From Unio delphinus (lineage: Eukaryota > Mollusca > Bivalvia > Unionida > Unionidae): a stretch of DNA of 64,000 nucleotides. A model generated the notes under the pieces. That model was not told the DNA's origin, searched no databases, and saw only the letters and a list, made by a program, of their open reading frames with translations. A program made the position numbers and the translations under genes. The stretch is taken from assembly GCA_029339505.1 (NCBI GenBank), contig JAQISU010000171.1, forward strand, positions 1,833,501 to 1,897,500. The letters run 5' to 3'. Positions within the stretch are counted from its first letter, which is position 1. Each line of letters opens with the position of its first letter. Positions 6,355-15,025 of this stretch are shown here, piece by piece.

Positions 6355-8001
6355 ATGATTGATATTTGGGGGAGATCTTTGAAACCCAAACCCGATGGCA
6401 CTGCACCACCTGATTCTGTCAAGGATATAAAAAAAATAATTGAAGATGAAATCGCTGAGACGTTAAATTTAGTAAATGTTGACCCGAACGAAATAGTTGT
6501 ATTTCAGGACAAACAGGGTAAATTGAAATCCAGTGATGTGTCATTGAATGACATTTTGATACGGCAGCGCGACGCCGCTGAAAACTCTATTGCGCTATAT
6601 TCCAACGACGGACGACTTAAACCAGGCGCACTTGTGTCTACGATCACCGACGCGATTGCCACCCACGACAACAAGATTGCCGCCCACGACAGCATGATTA
6701 CCACCCAAGACAACAAGATTGCCGCCCACGACAACATGATTACCACCCACGACAACAAGATTACCGCCCACGACAACATGATTACCACCCACGACAACAA
6801 GATTACCGCCCACGACAACATGATTACCACCCACGACAACAAGATTACCGCCCACGGCCGTGAGCTGGATGATCATATACGAGGTTACAATTCTTTTCGC
6901 AAAAATGTCGTACATAAATTCTTTGGAACCCCGCTTGTGGTTGGCATGACTCTCGCTGAAATCAAAAACTATCTATCGCTATTCTTTTTTAACAAGGACG
7001 AAGGGAGGATGATGAATGAAAATGAAATCAAGGCAAATTATCTCGATATTTACAATGATATTTCTAAAATAATAGAAAATGTTGAGCGGGTACAAAAACC
7101 CACTAACGACGTCATTGTTAGGTTTTTTGGATCCCCACCTGTGGCAGACTCGACTCTCGCTGAAATCAGTGAGTTTATTATCAGGCATACTCACAATGCC
7201 TACGTCGCTAATAATTTCTTTGGTGTCCCCGCTACATCTACGATGACTCTCAACGATATTATTAGGTTTATGGTGAGACAAACAACACTTAATACCATCG
7301 TTGATAAATTTTTGGGGAGAACACGTGATGAATCTGAAACCACATCGTTGACAGGCCCAACCCTCGCTGAAGTTAAAAGCTCTATTGACGAACAAAAACT
7401 CACCAACGAGTTTGTTAAAAATTTCTTTGAGGGCAGTAGCCTCCAAGATATCAAGACGAAATTTTCTAACATCGACAACCATATTAAAACCCAAGCACGG
7501 ATTAGAATCAACGAACTTCTGGTTTCATTCTTTTCTAACAAGGAGGAGAGGGGGGAAACAATAGATCCTGACAGAATCAGGGTAAATTATCTCGATATTT
7601 CCGACGATCTTCTTAAACTAAAAGAAAACTTTGAAAGGATAAAGATTCCGCACAAAAACCTTAAAAATATCGTGTATACGGTCAATCATGGAATCATGGA
7701 TTGGACAATAGACGATCTTAGTAGAACTAGCGTCCTTCTCACGTGGGATGGGGAAGTGAAGGTCGATGGTATCTACAGGTTAACGTGGGATTCTATTCAT
7801 CAATTTAATCTGATCACTGATAATAATAGAACCTACTCTGGTGGCATCGCGACGTTAATTATCGAGACTGGCAGAACACCAAGCTTTCGCTTCGTCGCGG
7901 TTGATAGCTCCATCATTAAATCAAAAATAGCCTGGTGTATAGAACCCGTAGATCATTTTCCGGCTGAAGTACTAACAATTCCCGCTAACGATGACAAATA
8001 A
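6355..8001 (+). CDS. Fiber/spike-like protein
   Basis: 548 residues. The N-terminus MIDIWGRSL is conserved in B (MVDIYGRSL) and C (MVDIWGRSL) and probably anchors the protein to the virion. Then comes a FQDKQGKLK-type strand, and at about 100-165 a 14-residue repeat (HDNKITAHDNMITT) that would form a trimeric coiled stalk. It is followed by five related blocks with FFG-x-P and TLAEI. The last 110 residues form a probable knob conserved in B and C (GIYRLT near its middle). Copy B also has DEDAATKRYVD, a motif typical of phage and virus tail fibers. The role as receptor-binding fiber is inferred from this architecture. Confidence 0.65.
   Translation: MIDIWGRSLKPKPDGTAPPDSVKDIKKIIEDEIAETLNLVNVDPNEIVVFQDKQGKLKSSDVSLNDILIRQRDAAENSIALYSNDGRLKPGALVSTITDAIATHDNKIAAHDSMITTQDNKIAAHDNMITTHDNKITAHDNMITTHDNKITAHDNMITTHDNKITAHGRELDDHIRGYNSFRKNVVHKFFGTPLVVGMTLAEIKNYLSLFFFNKDEGRMMNENEIKANYLDIYNDISKIIENVERVQKPTNDVIVRFFGSPPVADSTLAEISEFIIRHTHNAYVANNFFGVPATSTMTLNDIIRFMVRQTTLNTIVDKFLGRTRDESETTSLTGPTLAEVKSSIDEQKLTNEFVKNFFEGSSLQDIKTKFSNIDNHIKTQARIRINELLVSFFSNKEERGETIDPDRIRVNYLDISDDLLKLKENFERIKIPHKNLKNIVYTVNHGIMDWTIDDLSRTSVLLTWDGEVKVDGIYRLTWDSIHQFNLITDNNRTYSGGIATLIIETGRTPSFRFVAVDSSIIKSKIAWCIEPVDHFPAEVLTIPANDDK
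6655..6858 (+). repeat. 42-bp tandem repeat inside the fiber gene
   Basis: About five copies of a 42-bp unit (14 codons) built on ACGACAACA(A/T)GATTACC. The in-frame length and the heptad-like hydrophobic spacing fit an expandable stalk. The antisense ORFs over this stretch are by-products of the repeat. Confidence 0.85.
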
Positions 8002-8029
8002 TTGAAAACACTAGTGTTTTTAAATAAAA

Positions 8030-8587
8030 ATGATTTCATCAACGCAATGTCGCTATGATCAGGTCAAAGAATTTCAGACTAGACTCAAAACCCTCGCCGA
8101 GGAGTATCAAATAAAAATAAAAAAATACCGACGAAGAATCACCGCAATTGATATTACTATGTACTCGGTGTCAAGCGTTCTCGCTGGCGCCGGAATAATA
8201 CTTGCATCGGTTACAATGATTGCCCCGGTTGTAGTTCCAATTTGCATTTCTGCGGTGGCTACAATCGGGGGTATATCAACCGGGATAGCAAAAAAGATAT
8301 CATCATGCAGCCAGAGTAAACTGCAGAATTACTTAATTCAATTTCATATTGCATCAACCGCATATTCGCAGTTATCCCTGATGATATCGTCGTCACTCGA
8401 TAATACAATTATATCAGATAGTGAATTCTCAGCGATGGTCAGTATTTTTGATTCAGCGATATCAAAATTAGAGCAACAACATGAATATAATAACAATGAC
8501 AACACCGATGGAATCAGAAAACACGAACCCAAAAACAAACCCAAAAACCAAAATGATCTCAATAATCTCAACCATACCAGATTGTGA
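8030..8587 (+). CDS. Membrane-associated structural protein
   Basis: 185 residues. A basic N-terminal helix (KIKKYRRRI at about 31-39) is followed by two hydrophobic segments at about 45-90 (SVLAGAGIILASVTM, then PICISAVATIGGISTGIA). These could form a membrane hairpin. The C-terminus is asparagine-rich and overlaps a duplicated region (8421-8755). Copies in B (28278-28737) and C (49077-49548) keep the start, the basic helix and parts of the hydrophobic core. In A and C the end of the gene overlaps the penton gene in another frame. Function unknown; a virion membrane or entry role is only a guess. Confidence 0.6.
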   Translation: MISSTQCRYDQVKEFQTRLKTLAEEYQIKIKKYRRRITAIDITMYSVSSVLAGAGIILASVTMIAPVVVPICISAVATIGGISTGIAKKISSCSQSKLQNYLIQFHIASTAYSQLSLMISSSLDNTIISDSEFSAMVSIFDSAISKLEQQHEYNNNDNTDGIRKHEPKNKPKNQNDLNNLNHTRL

Positions 8588-8755
8588 GTTCTCAGTGATG
8601 GTCAGTATTTATGATTCCGCGGTGTCAAAATTAGAAATACAACATGAGTATAATAACAATGACGACACCGATGGAATTACTTCAACGAGTAGTGGAGAAC
8701 ACGAACCCAGTACAAACAAGCATGATATCAATAACATCAACGGAACCCGAGTTTA
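8421..8755 (+). repeat. About 163-bp tandem duplication across a gene junction
   Basis: 8421-8583 and 8584-8755 begin GTGAATTCTCAG and GTGAGTTCTCAG and run in parallel with scattered substitutions. The copy holds the tail of the membrane-protein gene and the start region of the penton gene (ATG at 8481 in copy 1, 8644 in copy 2). Only the second start leads into the long penton frame. Confidence 0.8.
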
Positions 8756-9993
8756 GTGTGAATTTCCCTAGCCCAGTCCCCGTGAAGGAGATAGCGCTAG
8801 CAAAACTACGAGTGTATCACAGTTGGCCTAATATCAGATCAAAATCATTTGGTGGTCAACAACCCAATAATTCTTTAGTGTTTGCAAATAAGAATAAACC
8901 CGACGGAACCCCAGACTGGAACGTCGTTTCGATACCAACCGGATCATACCAAATTGAACAAATCAATAATGAATTCGCGCGTAGAATAAAATCGATTACT
9001 GGAAAAGAATCAAAAATCGCTATAACAGTTCATGAGCCGACGCTATCATCCGCAATTGAGATAAGCACAGAAGGATACGTCGTAGATATCTATCAGAGTT
9101 CTATTAGAACCGTACTGGGATGGCCTGAAAAACCACCGGAAAAATCCACCACCGACTTAACCACGGATGTACAATCATATCATGAAATCAATCCCAGTTA
9201 TCGAGATGATTTATCTGATATAAGAAAAGGAAAAATCGCCGATAGATTTATATTCACCAACAAAGACACATTGCAATGGGATTTTATCATTAAAAGAACG
9301 GCCGACTCATCTGTTACTATTTCATTTACGCTAACTGACGTCCGTGGTTATTTTAATGAGATTAAACAATTATATGAAACACAAATAGAACAACTACGGA
9401 AAACAAAATCGCAAAAACACGTTGAAATAATAAATCAACTCATATCGGACATGGAATATATCTATGAACTAATTATTCAAACAACAATTAATGACAACAG
9501 CGACAATAAACAACGATTCCTAACCGATTACAATATCACAGAAGACAATCTGCGTAATTTCAAGTTTCCGAAATACAACGCTGATGAATTAGCAAGAATT
9601 GTTAAAACCGATATCAAAGCGCTACAAAAATCAGATTCAACTGTCCTCCTCAAACATAATAATGATCCAGATGGTGGTGGTAGGCATATCGCTCCGTTCA
9701 ACGTGAATATTTCAACGGTGATTGCGCTTAATTTGGTATGTGATGTAATTGAAGGAAGCTATCAGATTAATCTAGAGCAATCAAATCAAGCTCAGCAGGG
9801 ATATATTCTTTATTCATTTGCACCAACAGCTCCTCCAGGATTCCTAATTATTGAAAACCCAATTAATCCTGTCTACATGCGATGCCATAATAATTCGTTA
9901 GCGAGAATTAATTTCAAACTCACAGACCAATCTAATAATCTGATTGATTTACAAGAAGAGGTGTTAGCGATTAGTTTGTTTGTAAAGTCCTAA
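8644..9993 (+). CDS. Penton-like (minor capsid) protein with internal insertion
   Basis: 449 residues. The N-terminal half carries AKLRVYHSWPNIRS (about 53-66), NNSLVF, SYQIEQINNEF and, near 140-162, GYVVDIYQSSIRTVLGWP. The C-terminal part (about 336-449) has HNNDPDGGGRHI, NLVCDVIEGSY, LYSF-x-PTAPPGFLI, INPVYMR and KLTDQSNNLIDL. This order is the recurrent pattern of Polinton/adintovirus penton-like proteins, which form the vertex jelly-roll. A charged helical insertion of about 170 residues separates the halves. It is absent from copy B and replaced by a different sequence in C, so it is probably an exposed variable domain. The chosen start matches MSAQEQLQQ in B and the MSMSTTELLQQ region in C. 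Confidence 0.7.
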   Translation: MSIITMTTPMELLQRVVENTNPVQTSMISITSTEPEFSVNFPSPVPVKEIALAKLRVYHSWPNIRSKSFGGQQPNNSLVFANKNKPDGTPDWNVVSIPTGSYQIEQINNEFARRIKSITGKESKIAITVHEPTLSSAIEISTEGYVVDIYQSSIRTVLGWPEKPPEKSTTDLTTDVQSYHEINPSYRDDLSDIRKGKIADRFIFTNKDTLQWDFIIKRTADSSVTISFTLTDVRGYFNEIKQLYETQIEQLRKTKSQKHVEIINQLISDMEYIYELIIQTTINDNSDNKQRFLTDYNITEDNLRNFKFPKYNADELARIVKTDIKALQKSDSTVLLKHNNDPDGGGRHIAPFNVNISTVIALNLVCDVIEGSYQINLEQSNQAQQGYILYSFAPTAPPGFLIIENPINPVYMRCHNNSLARINFKLTDQSNNLIDLQEEVLAISLFVKS

Positions 9994-10058
9994 GGACTTG
10001 ATCAAATATTCGATTAAAATCATTTATTATTTTTTATTAACCCAGAACTGAAAACTTT

Positions 10059-10322
10059 AGCAGCAGAGAGGGTGGATGACAACAAGTTGCGACCAAAATT
10101 AATTAAAAAATCGTAAAAGTCTCCGTTTTCATTTTTTTAGTTAAAATGAGATTTCGTAGGGAAGGCTCGTTAAAATTTCAATCAATTTTTTGTCTGAAAA
10201 CGTTGTAGGGTTTTCCCCTGAGACATTTTTTTTGGTTAAAATGAGATCGTAGGAAGGCTCGTTTTAAGGATTCAATCAAAATTTTGTCTAAAAACGTTGT
10301 AGGGTTCACCCTCTCTGCTGCT
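10059..10322. repeat. Terminal module of element A, bounded by inverted AGCAGCAGAGAGGG
   Basis: AGCAGCAGAGAGGGTG at 10059-10074 and its complement CACCCTCTCTGCTGCT at 10307-10322 bound 264 bp. Inside, a unit with TTAAAATGAGAT, AGGAAGGCTCGTT and AACGTTGTAGGGTT occurs twice (about 10140-10215 and 10233-10305). The flanks (ACTTT and ATATG) do not form a duplication, so it is not a simple MITE. Elements B and C end in the same motif; B shows the same nested arrangement. Confidence 0.75.
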
Positions 10323-10589
10323 ATATGACTGGAGTATGTTACACCGTTTACTAAATTTCCTGGAGTCACGACACAGGCAGCCTAGACGCGACAGCAAAGT
10401 CGTGATAAGGCAAACGCACTGTATACTCGATATCCATCCGTATAGGCACCGGTTTCGTCGCTTCCGGAATTCCCAAGTGGCACTTTAACCTTGACGTCTT
10501 GGCTGATGAGAATGCACACGTTTACTCTAAACACAGAACATATTTCATAGACATAGATGCAAACGGAAATGCTCCATCTTTGTGACGGA

Positions 10590-10960
10590 TATGTGCGGTA
10601 TTGTCAGCTCTTGACAGTTTCACAGATCCGTTCTTTATGTGACGTTTGCCTTCTAATGACCTGTATCGTCTTGGAAGAAGCTGTAGATATGTCTCCAAGC
10701 TTGATAGATGATAGCCTTGTTTCGATAAAGTTTACCTGTAGGTCATCGAGTGTATTACACGAGCGCAATCGACGTATTATCAATAATTGCTTCGAGAAGA
10801 TCTGGCGTATTTGATGGCCAGTCTATCACCTCTATTCCTTGTAAACGTTCGTAGTTATTGGCCCAGATTCGTATGTTCTTCTGCTATATATTCGAGAGTT
10901 CGTTTGTGTTGAAGACGGCGCTCACTCTGCCTTGTGGCCTCCAGGAGCGCTCTTTAATTT
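10590..10960 (-). pseudogene. Possible Tc1/mariner transposase relic
   Basis: On the minus strand, around 10800-10840, the translation GIEVIDWPSNTPDL matches the Tc1 signature in which a WPxxSPDL segment precedes the last catalytic residue. An upstream SWRPQGRVSAV is compatible with the family, and stops interrupt the frame. The evidence is one motif in a decayed context. Confidence 0.35.
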
Positions 10961-11213
10961 CAGTTTCGTTTGCTTCAGATTCCCTCGTTGAAAACTGCAT
11001 GATAGCTATCAATCAGTGATCCCACCCTGTTTCCTATGCATACGTACATTAACAGTAGTCACCACCATCACCACCACCAATACGCAAGACTATTCATTTG
11101 GGTTACACCCCATCCCGCTCTCCCTCCATGTGTACATACTAAAAGGACGGCATCTAAAACTACACAATGACCATAACAATACAATGAAAGGCTATACTCT
11201 GAACAGACATATG

Positions 11214-11354
<141 letters not shown>

Positions 11355-11596
11355 ACAAAACTTTAAGAGTTATGTCTCTATACAGATGAAAATAATGTAA
11401 ATATGCAAACAGAACGAGGTCCTTTTTAACGTAATCAGTAAATTATGTGTTGGTATAAGAAACACATATGCGAAAAGTACGCACAGCATGCACAGCACCC
11501 GAGGTTATAATGGAGGGAAATATAATACAAAGAAGTTCATGGCAATCGTTTCTATCTACAGATGCAAAGCTGTCATGGTAAAGACCATACATACAA

Positions 11597-11840
11597 ATAC
11601 TAATTTACCTCATTCTGTATGGAATGTCATACGCATACATACTAAGTTATCTCATCCTGTATGGAAAGACATGCAGATCAGTATTAAGTTACCTCATTCT
11701 GTATGGAAAGACATGCAGATCAGTATTAAGTTACCTCATTCTGTATGGAAAGACATGCAGATCAGTACTAAGTTACCTCATTCTGTATGGAAAGACATGC
11801 ATATACATATTAATCTACATCATTCTGTATGGAACGTGAT
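11597..11840. repeat. 42-bp minisatellite
   Basis: Units with ACCTCATTCTGTATGGAAAG recur every 42 bp, about six copies, the outer ones diverged. Confidence 0.9.
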
Positions 11841-12400
11841 TACTCTCGTCTTGGTATTATTCATCTTTTTATATAAATTTGTTCAGTGTTACATTTTGGG
11901 CAAGGCTAGAAAGAGAAAAATACGAGCTGTCTTAAACTAGGCTTGAGTCATCGTAAAGTAAGAGGGTTTAGCTCCGTTTATCCTAAAGCAAAATGGCTAC
12001 ACTATTTGATGGTTAATCGTGGCAGGATACTAAGGTGACTGAAGTTTCCATACTGAGTCAAACGATACATAATGCAAATAGATTCTGGTAAGTCGAATGA
12101 TTTCTCAGCACGTGGGGAACCTATATTTTAGTGACGCAAATGACCAAAAACTATGCAGGGTGGAGTATTATCAATTCATGTTTAAAGTTATTTCGAACGC
12201 AAAGCAATAGCTTGCAATTTTGTGTGATACTTCTACAAAAAGCTATAAATCTAAAAATCAACAATATTGAAAACGAAAATTTGAGCAAAATCTGTGACTT
12301 AGAATAGCATCATCATGTTCATATTTGTATACATATAAAGAATTTTTTTTAAAAAATGAGTAAAAACAATTTGTAGCATAGATTATCATGCCAAGACTTC

Positions 12401-12405
12401 TCTCA
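12401..12405. other. Target site duplication, left of element B
   Basis: TCTCA immediately before AGCAGCAGAG (12406). The same five bases follow the right terminus at 36228-36232. A 5-bp duplication fits a retrovirus-like integrase. Confidence 0.75.
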
Positions 12406-12677
12406 AGCAGCAGAGATGGTGAACAGACTAAATCGAAACGTCACCCGTTTTAATTACCAAATCGACTAATGGTGACTAGCATAGAAGTCAGTTTAATGAC
12501 TACACCTAGATTGACCCAAACAAATGTTGTAGTCGAGCCTCTCTGCTGCTGTTTCCATGTGTTAAATTGTCAATCTGAGGATAAAAAATATCTTGTATAG
12601 AAATCAAACAAGATGAATAATTCAGACAAACGATCAATCTGAGACTTTTTTTAACTTTGAGTAATATTCTTCCTCGG
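12406..12677. repeat. Left terminal inverted repeat of element B
   Basis: The reverse complement aligns with 35955-36227 over the full length with scattered differences. It starts AGCAGCAGAGATGGTGAAC. The inner part corresponds to the 3' end of the zinc-ribbon gene at 35705-36127. At 12538-12550 an inverted copy of the terminus (CCTCTCTGCTGCT) closes a 145-bp terminal module. Confidence 0.85.
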
Positions 12678-12719
12678 TGCTGCTACAAATTAGCCAAATA
12701 TGTTATCGATACATGTAAT

Positions 12720-12727
12720 TAAATCAT

Positions 12728-12759
<32 letters not shown>

Positions 12760-12765
12760 TATATG
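12720..12765. repeat. (AT)n microsatellite
   Basis: Near-continuous AT dinucleotides just upstream of the first structural gene of element B. Confidence 0.95.
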
Positions 12766-12783
12766 TATATATCAATAAAAAAT

Positions 12784-13462
12784 ATGTCAAATATCGGAGA
12801 AGCATATACTGCTAGATTAGCTCGATAACGCCAGGAAGCAATCAAAAATATATTCTTTTGAGAGATTCGCTTCTAAGAAAACTTCAATAACACCAGGAGT
12901 CACAAGTTGATTACGTAAAAGGTACAGAAATATTATTGAAACCTATTACTGCAACAACTGAGAAAGTCGTATGGGGAGATATCACTGATCCAGAAAAAAA
13001 GAAACGTCTTCTTGGGACAATACAAGAAACCGCTAGGGCAACACAAGAGATTTTACAAGATCTTCCAGCTAGAATAGCTGCCGCACAACCTCAACAAGAT
13101 ATTGATAAAATTTACACTGAAATAGCTGATGTAAAAAAGAAAAACTTGCATCTAAATCTAAAGCAAAAGGAGAAAATGTTGAATTGATTAGTAAATTTAA
13201 GGAAGGTGTTATTGAAGATCGTAAGGAAAAAGTTAATAAGAAGAATTTTTTTCGTGCTGCATATGATAGTTTTTCTCGAAAGTCTGATATTTTAAAACCT
13301 AAGTATGTTAAGATAAATGCTGATAACTATTTTAAATGGCTATATCGTGTGTACTACAATAAAATTCAGACTAGAAGTAATGACCCAGTATATAATGAAT
13401 ATATTAACGATATAAATAGATTTTAATTAGAAGAAACTCAACAGCAAATAGAACAACAACCT
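12784..13462 (+). pseudogene. Structural-block protein 1, 5' part, split by retroelement (element B)
   Basis: Starts MSNIGEAYTARLAR and then a stop, matching the N-terminus of the intact gene at 2468 (EALTTRLARER). Several stops and frameshifts follow. Recognisable pieces include EILLKPITATTEK-like sequence, LPARIAAAQP and a lysine-rich stretch. The retroelement inserted at 13462/13463; the 3' part resumes at 24183. Confidence 0.75.
13458..13462. other. Target site duplication, left of the LTR retroelement array
   Basis: AACCT directly before TGTAACAG at 13463; repeated as AACCT at 24183-24187 directly after the last LTR. Confidence 0.8.
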
Positions 13463-14842
13463 TGTAACAGAATTGTTACCGAGAGGATGGTGGATTAAAT
13501 GAACAACACAAACACAATATGTGAAAGAAAATATAAATTTATGAAATAAATTATTAATGAAAAATAATGATGTATCAACACAATAACTCATGCGTTCAAC
13601 CCACAATTACACTCACAACCATTCACAATACATGAATAAATGAAATATTAATACAAAATAAAACACAGATACAAAGGAATCTCTTGGACTATACACAGAT
13701 CCAAAGAACCTTTACAAAAGTTATATTAACGCAAGTATAAATTACGATAATAAACACAAGCATCAAACTATACTATCGCACGTATGGATTGCGACAACTA
13801 GCACGAACATATACATGTATTTAATCAAGTTGCTAGCTTTTATTGAGAATCATGCAATGCCTTGAAATACTATTGTGATTTGAAATAACCATGTAAATAC
13901 AACACTGTATTCAATTGTACTACAACTGCAACACACACATGTGTCTCGACCCTGTATAACCGTACGATTCACTAACAGATGAATCGCCGCCCAGTTTCCC
14001 CGAAGACCTAGGGTTGACTCAATACTTTTATCGGTCACTTGCCCTTCACGGATCCACCACAGTTATACGTACAGACAGCATACAACATCTACTAGAACTA
14101 ACGTTCCTCAATACCCTAGATGTCGCCCCGGATGCTTACAACTCTAGACAGCTCCGACACTCGGACTTCTAGCTTTCCGGATATTTACACGTCACGACAG
14201 ATGTAGACGGACAGACAATCTGACAGACAGACAGTCAGATACTTCAATTCGATTGCACAATAAATCAGCAACAATTTCAGCTACGATATCAGAGATGTTA
14301 TCAGCCGACGTTATCAGAGATGTTTTCAGATGCGTTATCAGAGATTATCAGATGTTATCAGATGCGCTATCAGATGCGTTATCAGATGCGTTATCAGATG
14401 CGTTATCAGATGCGTTATCAGAGATGCTATCAGATGCGTTATCAGACATTATCATATGCGTTATCAGAGATTATCAGATGTTATCAGCCGACGTTATCAG
14501 ATGCGTTATCAGCCCTTTGGCTGGAGATTGAAAGACGAGCTTATCTATCCTGTGATTAGATACTTTAGGTCCTGTAACATTGATCAAAAATATTCTGCCT
14601 TCTATACCCTCAAATAGGTGAGCAGAAATCACGGCAAGATTACCGTGCACTACGTGAAACAAATGTTCCGGATTTCATGTAATTCAAAATCAGGCACATG
14701 CAAATCGTTACATGCCGCTTACCTTGGGAAAAAACCACTTATTCACCCCAGGCAATGCATGTACGACGAAACAAAGAAAATGGTGAGATTAGTTTGTAAA
14801 TCAAGAAGAAAATAAATTTAATTTTCGCCTAATTCTGTGACA
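13463..14842 (-). repeat. LTR 1 (3' LTR of the array)
   Basis: 1380 bp, starting TGTAACAG and ending CTGTGACA on the plus strand. It contains a TTATCAGATGCG-type tandem repeat (about 14285-14515). A 65-codon antisense ORF at 14618-14815 is present in all three LTRs; the copies are too young for this to show selection. Confidence 0.9.
14285..14515. repeat. TTATCAGATGCG tandem repeat in LTR 1
   Basis: 12-bp and 17-bp variants of TTATCAGATG recur throughout. Because the main period is a multiple of three, all plus frames stay open; these ORFs are not genes. Confidence 0.9.
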
Positions 14843-14845
14843 ATA

Positions 14846-14860
14846 CCTCCCCCCTAAGAA
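14846..14860 (-). other. Polypurine tract, internal part 1
   Basis: On the minus strand CTTAGGGGGGAGG is followed by TAT and then the TGTCACAG end of LTR 1. This is the expected position for plus-strand priming. Confidence 0.7.
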
Positions 14861-15025
14861 TAAAAATATACACATTTTTAAAACTAACACAGAATAGAAG
14901 AAAAATAACTACTGATGATATCTTACAACATTTACACTGGTTATACTACAATCTGGATTTTATTACTGGGCAAATTCATACAAATTTCCCATCATGCCCT
15001 ACTCAAGTAGTCTGCGCCTATATTT

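Larger units (their letters stand above)
1..10322 (+). mobile_element. Element A: Maverick/Polinton/adintovirus-like element, left end outside window
   Basis: Eight structural-type genes lie head to tail on the plus strand (2468-9993) and all are open, unlike their homologues in elements B and C. A small accessory block (709 to 1925) precedes them. The right end is placed at 10322, where CTCTCTGCTGCT matches the inverted termini of elements B and C. No duplication can be checked because the left end lies before the window. The ATPase, PLA2, integrase and helicase genes seen in B and C are not visible here; by analogy with C they would lie to the left. The family assignment rests on the capsid-like, adenain-like and penton-like genes. 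Confidence 0.75.

Noticed and set aside
6504..6915. Antisense ORFs over the fiber stalk repeat
   Set aside because: They arise because the 42-bp repeat keeps every frame open; the plus-strand fiber frame is conserved in B and C.
10059..10322. Simple MITE insertion after the penton gene of element A
   Set aside because: The flanks ACTTT and ATATG do not match, and the right edge is the expected element terminus, so it is treated as a terminal module.
11488..11940. 150-codon ORF with a C-terminal hydrophobic stretch
   Set aside because: Mostly a 42-bp minisatellite; another frame is open over the same array.
14285..14515. CRISPR-like impression of short repeats
   Set aside because: Units are contiguous without spacers and lie in an LTR of a eukaryotic retroelement.
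14253..14617. Three overlapping plus-strand ORFs rich in ALSD, RYQM or IRCV
   Set aside because: Translations of the TTATCAG tandem repeat in all three frames; repeated in the other LTRs. Not genes.
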